DNA of 64,000 nucleotides from Micromussa lordhowensis (taxonomy: Eukaryota > Cnidaria > Anthozoa > Scleractinia > Lobophylliidae). The stretch spans positions 24,467,055 through 24,531,054 of the forward strand of contig OZ026602.1 of NCBI GenBank assembly GCA_964020085.1, given 5' to 3'. The position numbers and the translations under genes are program-made. The stretch's first letter is position 1. Every line of letters starts with the position of its first letter. This document shows positions 1 to 10,400 of the stretch, piece after piece. The notes beneath the pieces are model-generated. The model was given only the letters and a program-made list of their open reading frames with translations, was not told the origin of the DNA and did not search any database.

Positions 1-62
1 AAATCTCAGACCAACACCCTGTTGTATTGACCGAGCGATAGCGACATTTGAGGCTGAGATTT
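1..62. repeat. Short inverted repeat (MITE end fragment)
   Basis: The segment opens with AAATCTCAG and closes with CTGAGATTT, so the two ends can pair. A 19-base word inside it, GTATTGACCGAGCGATAGC, recurs near 17605 in an intron of the F-BAR gene. It is therefore probably a piece of a dispersed element. The left end is cut by the window edge. Confidence 0.4.
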
Positions 63-270
63 GAGATTTTCCTGTAAAGACTGAATGTTTGAGGTTAATA
101 AGTACATAGTTTATTAGTAGTTTATTATATGGCTTTTTGCTTGGCTTTTGCAGGCACGTAATCGGCCTGTGGGCATTACAGGAGAATAATGCCCTAGTAT
201 TGGCCAATCTGAGTGCATGTTATATCGGCTACAAACACAAGTCATACAATAAAAGTTTTTAAAGTATAAG

Positions 271-276
271 TTTATT
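271..276 (-). promoter_or_regulatory. Polyadenylation signal of the PAQR3-like gene
   Basis: The minus strand reads AATAAA about 35 nt after the stop codon at 311-313. Position and hexamer fit a normal animal cleavage/polyadenylation signal. No other candidate lies closer to the stop. Confidence 0.6.
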
Positions 277-310
277 TTCAGTATTTTTATTAGCAAAATA
301 TAAGGGAATG

Positions 311-2184
311 TCAGAATTCAAAAGGCAGGTCAGAAGGTGGAAGTTCGTGTTGTGTTGAACACTGATACTTCAGTCTATACTTCATGTAGATGAAATTTGA
401 TCTGTGCCACCAGTAGAAAGCTAATACAATAAATAGATGCCACCATTGATGACTAGATCCTATATAGTTGAGTTTACCTGCAGAAGGAAAAAACATACAC
501 CATTTATAATTGTTTGCAGTAAGAAATGGTTTAATAAATGGTTTTAGAAGCATCTGCCAAAAGTGTTAATTTTCCTGGACAGAAAAACTCAGAATACAGT
601 ATACATGTAAGGCCTGGCTCAGTTTAGGAATTGTAGGGTACAACACAAACACTACCTGGGAAATAACGTTCTGGTATTTTCAGTGCATAAAATCCTAATG
701 CCAACACTCCAAGCAAATACATCACAGCCACCTTTGGTATAAAGAGCTGAAAGATTAAATATGATTGTTGGTACTCACTTGTTAACTAAATGAACAGTTA
801 CCTTAGAGCAGTTTTCAATCGAGTGTCAGAAGTACATGTTAATCAGGCAATTACTTTAGTTCTGGTTTTACCACGGTTTGAGATTGACTGAGTACTTTAA
901 TTGGTAAGCAATTGGTTTTGGTTTTACAATACTCATTTGAAAACTGCTGTATAAAATTACAAGCCAATTAAATAACACGCCAACAAGAGAACATTGAAAA
1001 GCTTGCACTCCCATTGTTTTGAAATGGTTTGGACATTTGTGCTTCCACAAGACTCCATATAAAGCAAGTACATGTATGTTGGCATCCCTACTGAAAATTA
1101 GCAAGATGTATGTGGCAGCATCAATTAAGGTCACTGGAAATCCTCACGGGGGAAGCAAAGCTTTTCATTTGGTTGGGGGGGGGGGAAGGTTGTCACTAAG
1201 CAGCAGGCCAGGGTAGGAGCTAATTATAAAATAAGCTGGCTGAGAGAAAAACAATGGGAGGCTGGGTTGTTTGAAAGCCAGTTAACACTACGCTAAGTGA
1301 GAATTATATGAGAATAGAATTAAAATTATATTGTATTTTTTGTAAAAAAATGTTTTTCTCTGCTTATGTTGTGTAGTTAGAGAATTATTCCAACTCAAAA
1401 CAGAAGGACAAGCAATATTAAATGAGAGAAACAGAAGTTCTCACTAATCCGGGGTTAGCTTAATATATTGGGCCTTGAACAACCTGGTCACGAAAGCATG
1501 TTATGCTATAGTTCAACACATACCCTCACAGTGTAGTCACTCCATCCACCAAGCAGTAGTACCCAGTGAAGTGAAGGGCCCACACCATACACAACCAGGC
1601 TACTAAACAGTAGAAGCCTTTTGACAGCCCAGCGTGACGTCAGGAAAGAAGGATGGAATTGAAGTGCTAGTGAAACTAAAGTTAAGAAAATCACGCCACC
1701 CAGATACAAGCCCCTCCAGGTCTATAACAATAAAAGAAAAATAATCAGACTTATAATAACAGATGCAGGAGCCTGCTTCTATGTACTAGATGTTATAAAT
1801 GGGTTGAGTTTGAGTTCTGGATCTTGTTCTTGCTCAAAGGTAGGGTTTTTTAACAGGTTCTCTTGTTTTCCTCCCTTCTGTTTGGTTATTTACACGCAAA
1901 CAAAAATTAAGTTTGAATTGCTAATTTTCAGCCTTTGCATTTGGCCAGTTTGCCAACCTTCGGGATGAAAATAATTTTTCTAGACTTTCTCAAATTTAAA
2001 GCGTGTCAAACTTAAAAAAAAGCTAAATCACTTCTCATATCTACCAAGTGGCCATTGGTGGACGAAAAAAGAAAAACTATTTTTTGACTTCTGCCGCCAA
2101 ATTTAAATTTTGCTTAATTTTTGCCAACATTTGGTCTTAAAAGGCAATTATATTGTGTATATGTATGGGTTATTGACCAAGTGT

Positions 2185-2217
<33 letters not shown>

Positions 2218-3147
2218 TTTTTTGCGTGTTTATGGACCGAGATGAAGTCAAGGTCCATAAACACGCAAAAAATGAATGAGGCCAATATCAAGCCATCTTG
2301 AGCGAACAAGCTTGGTCAATAAAGGATTTACTATATGGCTTTTGGGGAAATTTTTCTTGCGGGACAAGGCGGGTAGTCCCGAGCGGGCAAGATGGCTCCA
2401 TCTTGCCCGCTCGGGTAACCAATCACAACGCAGGATTTGATTCATCTTGCCCGCTCGCAGAGCTAGCCATATTATAAATATACTTACTGCGTGACAGTAG
2501 AATGCGTAGTACACTGCAGGAATGTAGCAGGCACATACACCAAGTGAGATACCAGCCAGATCCATCGAAAGCCAAAGGTGAAACACTTTCTCAGAGTGAC
2601 AGCAAAATAAATGGTAGAAGGCAGAAAAGAACATGGAAATCTGAAAGAGAAGTAAATAAAATAGTCCAGTGAAATGTAGATCACGACTAAGTGCCATAGT
2701 CTATAATCACAAATGAAACATGAAAACTATGGAATGTGTTTGCATCTACAAGTGTGTTGTGATTAAAAAATGCACTATTTTGCCCAGTCCAGACTGCAGT
2801 ACACTAACTATGAAGCCACTGCTCTAAGATGTTGAGTATATCAGCTTTGAATGAGACACGGCATCTTTAGTAATATCATAGGTTTTTATTCTTATAATAC
2901 TATATTAATTATTAGTTAATTTGGTTTTATCAACTGGGTTGATAATGTGAATTGTCCACCGTAAAGAGATTCGGAAGCTGACGTTTCGAGCGTTAGCCCT
3001 TCGTCGGAGCGAATCAAGGAATTGTCACACAATTCCTTGATTCGCTCCGACGAAGGGCTAACGCTCGAAACGTCAGCTTCCGAATCTCTTTACGGTGGAC
3101 AATTCACATTATCAACCCAGTTGATAAAACCAAATTATCTTGTAATA

Positions 3148-3184
<37 letters not shown>

Positions 3185-4046
3185 TGCCCCCTTTAATTAT
3201 TAGTTAGTTTAGTTAAACAGACTCATGTTATTGTTTCGTTAGCAGTTATCAGATTTCTTACCATGTAACCAATGAGTAAAAAAGTCAGCACAGCATGATC
3301 AGAGAAAGTGCCATTGTGTTCTGGAATTCTGATTAAGTTGTCAACAAGGAGGAGGTAAAAGAAATATAACAATCCAACTAAATGAGACCAGATGTTGATG
3401 GATTCATTGGACAACACAAAGAGGCTGAAAATAATAACAAGAAATTAGTTCTATCACCACCACATTTGAGTAATGAGAGTACAGGTAGGGTGATGTTCTG
3501 GGGGGGAGGGAAGGGGGTTGAACCAACTTGTTCTCCATGTAAACAGCCAAATCCCAGGATAACAAAATAACCCAAAAATATAAGCCCCAAAATATCTAAC
3601 ACAAAGATAATCAGAGGAAATCCCCACCAAAATCCCAAGTGCGCTATTAAATTATTCTCCCCTTCTGATAATACACCCTTCACTCCCACCCCGATGGTAT
3701 GCCCACCATACCCCCTCCCTCCTCCCCCGCTCCTCCCCCCCCCCCTACAAGAAACCTTGAAACATAGAAGCCAGTCTTTTTTTTTACTTTTTCGAAAACA
3801 AAACAATGAATCAGAGTAGCAAGTATAACAAGTAATCGCAAATATGTGATGGAACCCTCACCTTTTCATGCACATTCTGAAGGACAAAAATGCCCGATAT
3901 CCTGAAGTGATGTACGGGTTCCCTCGAAGAAAATATGGAACATCGTGGTAATCATACAGTTTTACAACTTTAGATTCCAGAAGAAAAGGACTTTTGGAAT
4001 CAGTTGTAAATCCTCTCTCGTTTAAGTCTATTTGGAAGCTTGACAT
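311..4046 (-). CDS. PAQR3: PAQR3-like seven-transmembrane protein (progestin/adipoQ receptor family), six exons
   Basis: Exons on the minus strand are 4046-3862, 3424-3262, 2640-2488, 1721-1524, 746-656 and 477-311. They sum to 957 nt, encoding 318 residues plus stop, and every junction keeps phase with GT and AG borders. Human PAQR3 is close to this length. The second exon begins SLFVLSNESINIWSHL, a PAQR hallmark. LSMDLAGIS carries the family Asp (about residue 143), FYHLF its His (about 126), and GSSHQWWHL the C-terminal HxxxH (about 273 and 277). PERYFPG just before the last exon is also characteristic. Seven hydrophobic stretches are visible. In vertebrates PAQR3 is a Golgi protein that tethers Raf kinase; that role here is inferred from similarity. 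ATG 4046 gives an N-terminus aligning with PAQR3 through NPYITSGYRAFLS. Introns contain MITEs (1262-1487, 2164-2476) and a foldback (2919-3192). The first exon faces the F-BAR gene across a short divergent promoter. Confidence 0.93.
1262..1487. mobile_element. MITE, CTGGGTTGTT family, copy 1
   Basis: It starts CTGGGTTGTTTGAAAGCC and ends with the imperfect reverse complement GGCCTTGAACAACCTGG. A second copy with better-preserved ends is at 60450-60685. It lies in an intron of the PAQR3-like gene. No open reading frame is seen. Confidence 0.55.
2164..2476 (+). mobile_element. Double-hairpin MITE (TATGGGTTATTGACC...GCTAGCCATAT), copy A
   Basis: The left half folds on itself: ATTGACCAAG and GATGGCTGGATATTGGCC recur inverted as GGCCAATATCAAGCCATC and CTTGGTCAAT. 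The right half contains a second hairpin centred on GGCAAGATGG/CCATCTTGCC. Near-identical copies are at 22298-22615 and, doubled and inverted, at 53959-54427. It ends just before the splice donor at 2487, so an open frame seems to run from the PAQR3 exon into the element; the exon stops at GCA/GTAAGT. Confidence 0.75.
2905..3206 (+). mobile_element. Penelope-like foldback insertion with 14-bp target duplication, copy 1
   Basis: A 14-bp direct repeat (TTAATTATTAGTTA, 2905-2918 and 3193-3206) brackets an element made of two inverted arms of about 100 bp plus a unique tail of about 60 bp ending in CCCCC. Each arm carries ACGAAGGGCTAACGCTCGAA, which resembles the hammerhead-bearing segment of Penelope-like elements with changed core bases. 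The same structure recurs at 30236-30502 with a different 13-bp duplication. Duplications longer than 12 bp and of variable length fit target-primed reverse transcription better than a cut-and-paste transposase. The family name is inference. Confidence 0.7.
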
Positions 4047-4436
4047 CGCGTTAAACTTGAGTCTTCAATTGATAAGACTTAAATAAAATTCGATCGAACA
4101 TCTGTCAGGCTTTTTTTCCTTCTCGTGTCCTCGTCTCCTGTTCAAGAAATACGATTGCTATTGGTTATGCTCCTGATGGTAGATTTGATCTGAAAAGCCA
4201 ATCGGTCTAACTATGCAACATTCCTCTAAAAGTTCTAAATAAACTTTGTGTTGATTGTTGTCAGGCGCAGATTTCGTTTCTCTCGTGACTAGCTCTCGTG
4301 ACTGACTTCGATCCCGGTCATCACCAAATTTGGCCAAGAACTCCAAATATAGATCGTAACTGAGCGGAAATGCGCTCGGAATCCTCAGTCGATGAGTAGT
4401 GTTTTCATGTAAATTCGCTTTCTTCCACGATAAAAC
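4047..4436. promoter_or_regulatory. Divergent promoter between the PAQR3-like and F-BAR/SH3 genes
   Basis: Only 390 bp separate the two start codons, which point away from each other, so both 5' UTRs and core promoters must lie here unless there are distant non-coding exons. No TATA box stands out. A 106-codon antisense frame (4478-4158) crosses the interval but shows no family similarity and overlaps the first F-BAR exon, so I do not call it a gene. Confidence 0.6.
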
Positions 4437-7400
4437 ATGTCCACGGTCCGAGAAGGGCATCTCAGAGATCTTCCTCATCCAAGTCTAAATGAAGTTCTCA
4501 AATCTAACACTTACAGCGCTATCAAACTTCTTAAAACAGGTAAAGTGTGTGACATAAATCACATTCATGTGTAAGAACATCCTTTAACGGATATTTGGTG
4601 TTGAGAAATGTCTCCCTGATTTTGTGTTGCAGCCTCGTGTCTTGGAGTCGATCGTTTTGTTTATTATCTTAATCGACGTTTCGTTAACGTATCTGTGATC
4701 TTTAGTGGATGAAAGAACTCCTTTAAACTACAATTAAACAACCGAAGAAAAGTAACTTACATTTCGTGGGAAAATATTTAGCTACTCATGATAGCTAATT
4801 CTTAACTTATAATACGGTTGTTATTCTAAATCAAGGGACATTTTTAGAAGTTTAATTACGTGGAAGTTATAATTGCAGTCGTGTCTTTTGAGCAATATTA
4901 TGTTAAATTAACGTGTAACTATTAGTAAATACAACATAAAACATGGCATTCATAGAGCCTAGTGTTATCAACCAAATTTTTACACCTTGCAAGCTTATAT
5001 TGACAAGTTTACTATTCAGGCTATTAAAACTAAATACCTCGGCCAATATCCGGCTGTATATAAATTGTTGAAGTTGAAATTATCGCCTTCTAAGGAAGCA
5101 ACAACATGTTTAACGACATGAAGTAATTAATCAACCATTTAATTGATAATTTAATACTAATTTTTAGATAATTTATAGAAAAAATTAAATAGTGCTCTGC
5201 ATACGAGAGGCAGTGCAGACATTTATTTTGGACATTTATTTCAGATTGAATGTAAGAAACAAAATTTTCTTTAAAACTGAATTAAACTTGTTTTCTTAGC
5301 TTGAAATATAAATTTAAAAAATCAGACATGCCCAGCTTATCAGACAAAAATAGGATAAATAATTAATAATAATTTATGCTAATTTTCAATTTCATATTTA
5401 AATGCTTGGAACATATGTTAAATATACCAGCAGTATTGTCACAAGAGGAGTTATGAAAAGGAAACCTAGCTAACGTAAAGATTTGATCTAGTGTCGTGAC
5501 TCTTTCCTAAAAGCACCACCTTTCTAATAAGTGTCACTCAATCTTTTTTTGTAAAATGCACCATCCAATTCTGTTCTTTTTAGCTCTTCCTTTGAAGGGT
5601 TAGGTTTTGTGAGAACATTAACAACATTTGGAATCATTACCACAATGGATTCACTTATTACTTAGCCTAGTGAAAGATTGTTTGTTGCTGTTGATTCATC
5701 TTTCATACTAAATTAAGCTGAAAACGCTGGAGACCATGCTGGTTTACGCATGCAATCAGACTACATGTTTTCCACATGCTTTTTTTTTTTTCATTTCTGA
5801 AACAAGCAGTTCATTATCGGTCCACTGTAGAAGTTTGAAGAAAATCTATCGAGTAGAACATTTTCGCGTGAACGTCCTTAGTATATGAACAGTCTACATG
5901 TGGTTTTAAATTTGAAATACATGTTTTGCATGGCATACATCTATATATATTATAATAATAGAAGTAAAGAGCGGGTCAGGATTAGTTGGTTCAAGAAATT
6001 TACTTGCTACTCAGAGTTTCATGCTTCTTCTAAAGCGATCATCAGGCAAGTTTGAAGCATGAAACTCTGAGTAGAAAGTAAATGTCTTGGACCAACTAAT
6101 TCAGCTCTTTGTTTCTATTATAATATTATTATAAATTGCTCTAGTCTAACTATTGAGTACTCTTATAGCTGTTGAGGATTTCTACCTGATATTTGGTTGT
6201 ATATATTATTTTTATAGAAAGTGGACTAGACTAGTTCTCGTTCATTTTATTTGATTGTCAGAGCTGTTTTGTGGGGGTGTTTCACGTTTGTCAGGATCTA
6301 CTGATGACAATGTTAATTAGTTGGTTATATAGTGTTCCCTTGAAGTCACACAAGGTGTTTTATAAATGCCATGCACATCTAGAATATTAATTTCAAAATT
6401 ACAAGTACAAAATGAAATTAACCAAGTAAAATATATGAATCTAGTATTAGAATTGGCTTGATTTTTTTTAATACAGTAACAACATGAAATAAGTATACAT
6501 GTACAAGATAGTAAAAATGTATTATTAATATATAGAATTAGATGATTAAATGAAAATATACAAGATTCCCTACAACTCTGAGTTTCGTGCGTATGCACTC
6601 ATCAGGCAGATTTAATGAAGGGCAAACTTATCAGCTAGCTATATATACATGTTTACGATAGGGGGAACAATAGGGTTCTAATTGCAATGGGTGAGAAGGG
6701 CAGAACTATTACAAAATAAGGGGGTGTGATATAAACCTGTCTGAACTAAAACACTAAAAACACTAAAAATGGAGGAGCGCAATACAATAGGTATTGTGTA
6801 GGATAAGCGTCAATTGTTCCTGAGGTAAAACTTGTTTTCATGTCGGCATTTGGATACAAGCTCAGATCGTTTGTTGAACAGATTGTTGTTGCTGCATTTA
6901 ATAATATGGAGTTTTTATCGTAAACATGTGTATATAGCTAGAGCTGATAAGTTTGTCCTTCATTAAATCTGCCTGATGAGTGCATACGCACGAAACTCAG
7001 AGTTGCAGGGAATCTTGTATATTTTGATTTAATCATCTAATTCTATACACTGCTCCACATAAACGTGTATTGAGAACTCTTTAGCAGTGTTTGCTACAAT
7101 TTCTCATGATTATTATTAATTATATATATTAAAACTTGTATGATTATATTTATTTAATAATTGTATTAATATCTTTTAATAAATTAATATTATTTAGCAC
7201 AGTGATGGTGGCCCTGTTGGAGTTATGACAATGTATTAATTGAAATTAATATTTTTAATATTAGTTTCATACTTGTATGAATTGCATGTACCGCACATTT
7301 TTTGCTAATGAATTTTTTAATCGAGTACTTAATTAACTGATGATACTTGTATTTTTTACTTCCTAAAATTTAGTTGGTGAATTTGCCCATAAGGTTGCCT

Positions 7401-10400
7401 CCCTCAAAGAGCAGCTAGGAAACCAGTTGTTGTCTGTTGTAGAATCATTCAGGAAGAAGAATACTGAAATGAAGAAAGACAGGTACATGTGATGAGAAGG
7501 AGAGTAGCAGAACTAATTTAAAGGAGACTTTTCAAAGTACAAAGTCTTACAAATATCATCACCATTGTCATCATCATCATTATCACTTGTCTGATATCCC
7601 AATAGAGAATTGGTTTATTAGGCTTCTTCTTCTTGGCTATCCTGCCAATGCTGCCTCTGCCCAGGTTCTTAGTATTCTCTCTGTACTGTTTACCCTCTAC
7701 CGTTCTGTCAGGTTGTCCATTTGTGTATTTTTATTGGGACAGGGGTGCCCTGAGAGTAACAAAGCATGTCGGTCAAGAACACAACTCATTCCTCCAGGAT
7801 CTTGTGGTCAGAGCATGAGTTCAGCTTTTAATTGCTTGATCTAACATCCAGCACAGCACATGTCTTATCACTTTGCTGCTATGCCTGTCATTCGCAAAGC
7901 TGTTTTGAATGCCTCAAATGATTTATCCCTAAACCTGTATCAACAAGTGGACAACAACGTATCACCAGAACAAATTAAAATAATTGTTTATTTTTGAAAG
8001 TCATTCTGCCTATACAGTATCATAATAAGGCTAGTACCGACTACTCTAGCTAGTAGCAAGGCTACCTACACGTAGCCTACCACACATAACAAAAACCCAC
8101 AGATTGTAGCTAGCTCCACGTTTGTAGCTAATTAGTTCAATGTAGAAAATACAGGTCTGCTCTGGTGGCTTTGTTTATTAATTTTCTTGTTATGTATTAA
8201 TTTTCTTTTCTGTTTTTTTTTCTTAGATCTGCTTTAAGTAGTGCCTTTAGTTGCTGGGAAACCCTGCTCGGAGAATATGAAAAACAAGCACAGGTCAGTT
8301 AATAATATCTCTATGGAGGCAGGCTTGACAACTGCTAATTTATTAATGATCTTTCTAGTTGTTTTGGGTACACCAGCTTCGCTTCAATGAGATAAACAGG
8401 ATTTTTAGGATGGAAAATGTTAGACTGATAAGTGTTGGACATCCACTCGCCTCTAGTCTGGATTGATTAACTTTGTGCCATGTTCTTGGGTAAGACACTT
8501 TACTCACACAGTGCCTCTATCCACCTACATGTAGGTGTATAAATGGATACTGGTGAATTAAATGCTGGTGGTAACTCTGCAATGGACTAGCATTCCATAC
8601 AGATGGGAGTAGAAATACTCCTATAGCCCATACAAGGGCTAACTTTTGAAACGTCATGTTTTGTTCAGTAATTAATTAATAAGTCATTACTTTCTATAGG
8701 ATATGTTGAAGATATCATCCAGTCTTGTGAGGCAGGTCAATACTGCAGCTTTTGAAGAGGTTATCAAGAAAAAAGCTGCCACAAAGAAGGTGTTTTGCTT
8801 GCCTTTTATTTTGATAGTAATTGTATGTATAATACTTAAACCTTTATTTAACCCAGTCTTGGAAATGGAATGTAACATCTCAACTTCTTCAGTGTATTGT
8901 ACATCTAAAATTATATGAATTTCATATAATGGGTGTGATTTCTGTTGGACCTTGGCCCTTAAGTTAGTACAGTTCACAGTGGTGAACAAGGCCCATGAAG
9001 ACTAAGATTGAATTTACTATTATACAATGTAGGACTTCAAGAATGTACTTATCATGAAATTACAAATAACATTTTATTATCGTTAACTTTTCCAGATATT
9101 TTCATTCAGGGAGAGTGGTGAAAATCAAATTGAGAAAGCAGATGAAGTTTTACAGAAGGTTTGTTAACATGTTGGTTTCAACATAACGTGTTTAAAACAT
9201 TTGCAGTTTAAAGATATTAAAATAAATATTATTATCTGGCAAAGGGTGAAATAGGTGGGTTATTCCAATGTTCAAGAAATGTGATCAACAAGACTTAGGG
9301 CTAATGGATGCATAACAAAGAGTAATTCTTACTAATATTATCACATAATTATGTACATGTAATAGTTCTTATTTCATATTCTTAGATTATATTCTTACCA
9401 ATATTAATTTAATCAGTACTTTGTCAATCAATGGCCATTTCCTTTGAACAAAAATAATTCAGCTGAATCAACTTATGGAAGACAAAAAGTCATGTTGCCT
9501 GTTGGTGACCTACACTAGTGTATGCATACAGTGTGTACAAGTTAAGTAAGTGTGTTTTATAATAATAGTTATAGTTACTAACAATGGCTTCCTTTTCTCA
9601 GTGTCAAAAAGAATATTCAGAGGCTTGTTCTAAACTAGCGAAATTACAAAGCACTGGAGCAGAAGCAGCAAAGGTATTATACGATCTCAAAAGTTGCTGT
9701 TTGATTTTCGTAGTGTTTTATTTAATGTGTTGCTCAAAGACCTACTAGACTATTGTTAATTTTATTGTCTGATTTGTTTTTTTAGCAAGAACATGTTCAG
9801 ACAGTTTGTCACAATACACACAATGCCTACGTACTTCAGCTTAATTCTGTCAATAACATGAACAGTGTGTTCTACTCATCAACACTTCCGCAGATGCTGA
9901 ATGTAAGTCCTTTAAGGCTCCAGAAGAAATTTCTGTTGTTCCCTCCAAAAGCAAGTAAATTAAAGTTAACTGTAGTTACAGTTGTAATATCAATATTGTA
10001 GTGACAAACATGTAGAATTTATCATTAACAAAAAGATGTTTCACTCAATTGGTCAGTTGGCTGATCAGTCAGTGTACCGATTACAGTCCATTAGACAGTC
10101 AATCAATCAGTTAGTTACAGTTACTTCAGTAAGTCTGTCAATCAGCTTGTTGGTTGGTTGGTCAGCCAGTCAGTCAGTCATTTAGTGAGTCAGTTAATTA
10201 CTAACCAGTCAGTTACTTAGGTAGTCATTCAGTCAGCCAGGCAGTAATTCAGTCAGTCAGTCAATTAGTCCTCCAGGCAGTCAGTCAATCAATTTACTTA
10301 ATAGACAGTCAGTTACTTAGCTAGTCATTCAGTCAGCTAGGCAGTCGGTCGGTCAGTTGTCAATTAGTCAGCTAGGCAGTCAGTCGATCAATTACTTACT

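Larger units (their letters stand above)
6532..7047. mobile_element. Long inverted repeat with a hammerhead motif in each arm (Penelope-like)
   Basis: Arms of about 130 bp (6532-6660 and 6916-7047) are near-perfect inverted copies from ATAGAATTAGATGATTAAAT inward to CATGTTTACGATA. The spacer of about 255 bp has no inverted counterpart. Each arm includes a complete hammerhead-like core, described separately. Inverted and tandem ends with such ribozymes are typical of Penelope-like retroelements. No reverse transcriptase remains here. Confidence 0.65.

Noticed and set aside
2248..2487. Apparent C-terminal extension of a PAQR3 exon
   Set aside because: The open frame simply runs past the GTAAGT donor at 2487 into a MITE. 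The exon ends at 2488.
4158..4478. 106-codon antisense frame in the divergent promoter
   Set aside because: It overlaps the first F-BAR exon, has no recognisable similarity, and is plausible by chance at this composition.
8703..8918. 71-codon frame starting in an F-BAR exon
   Set aside because: The exon ends at 8789 with a GT donor; the remainder of the frame is intron.
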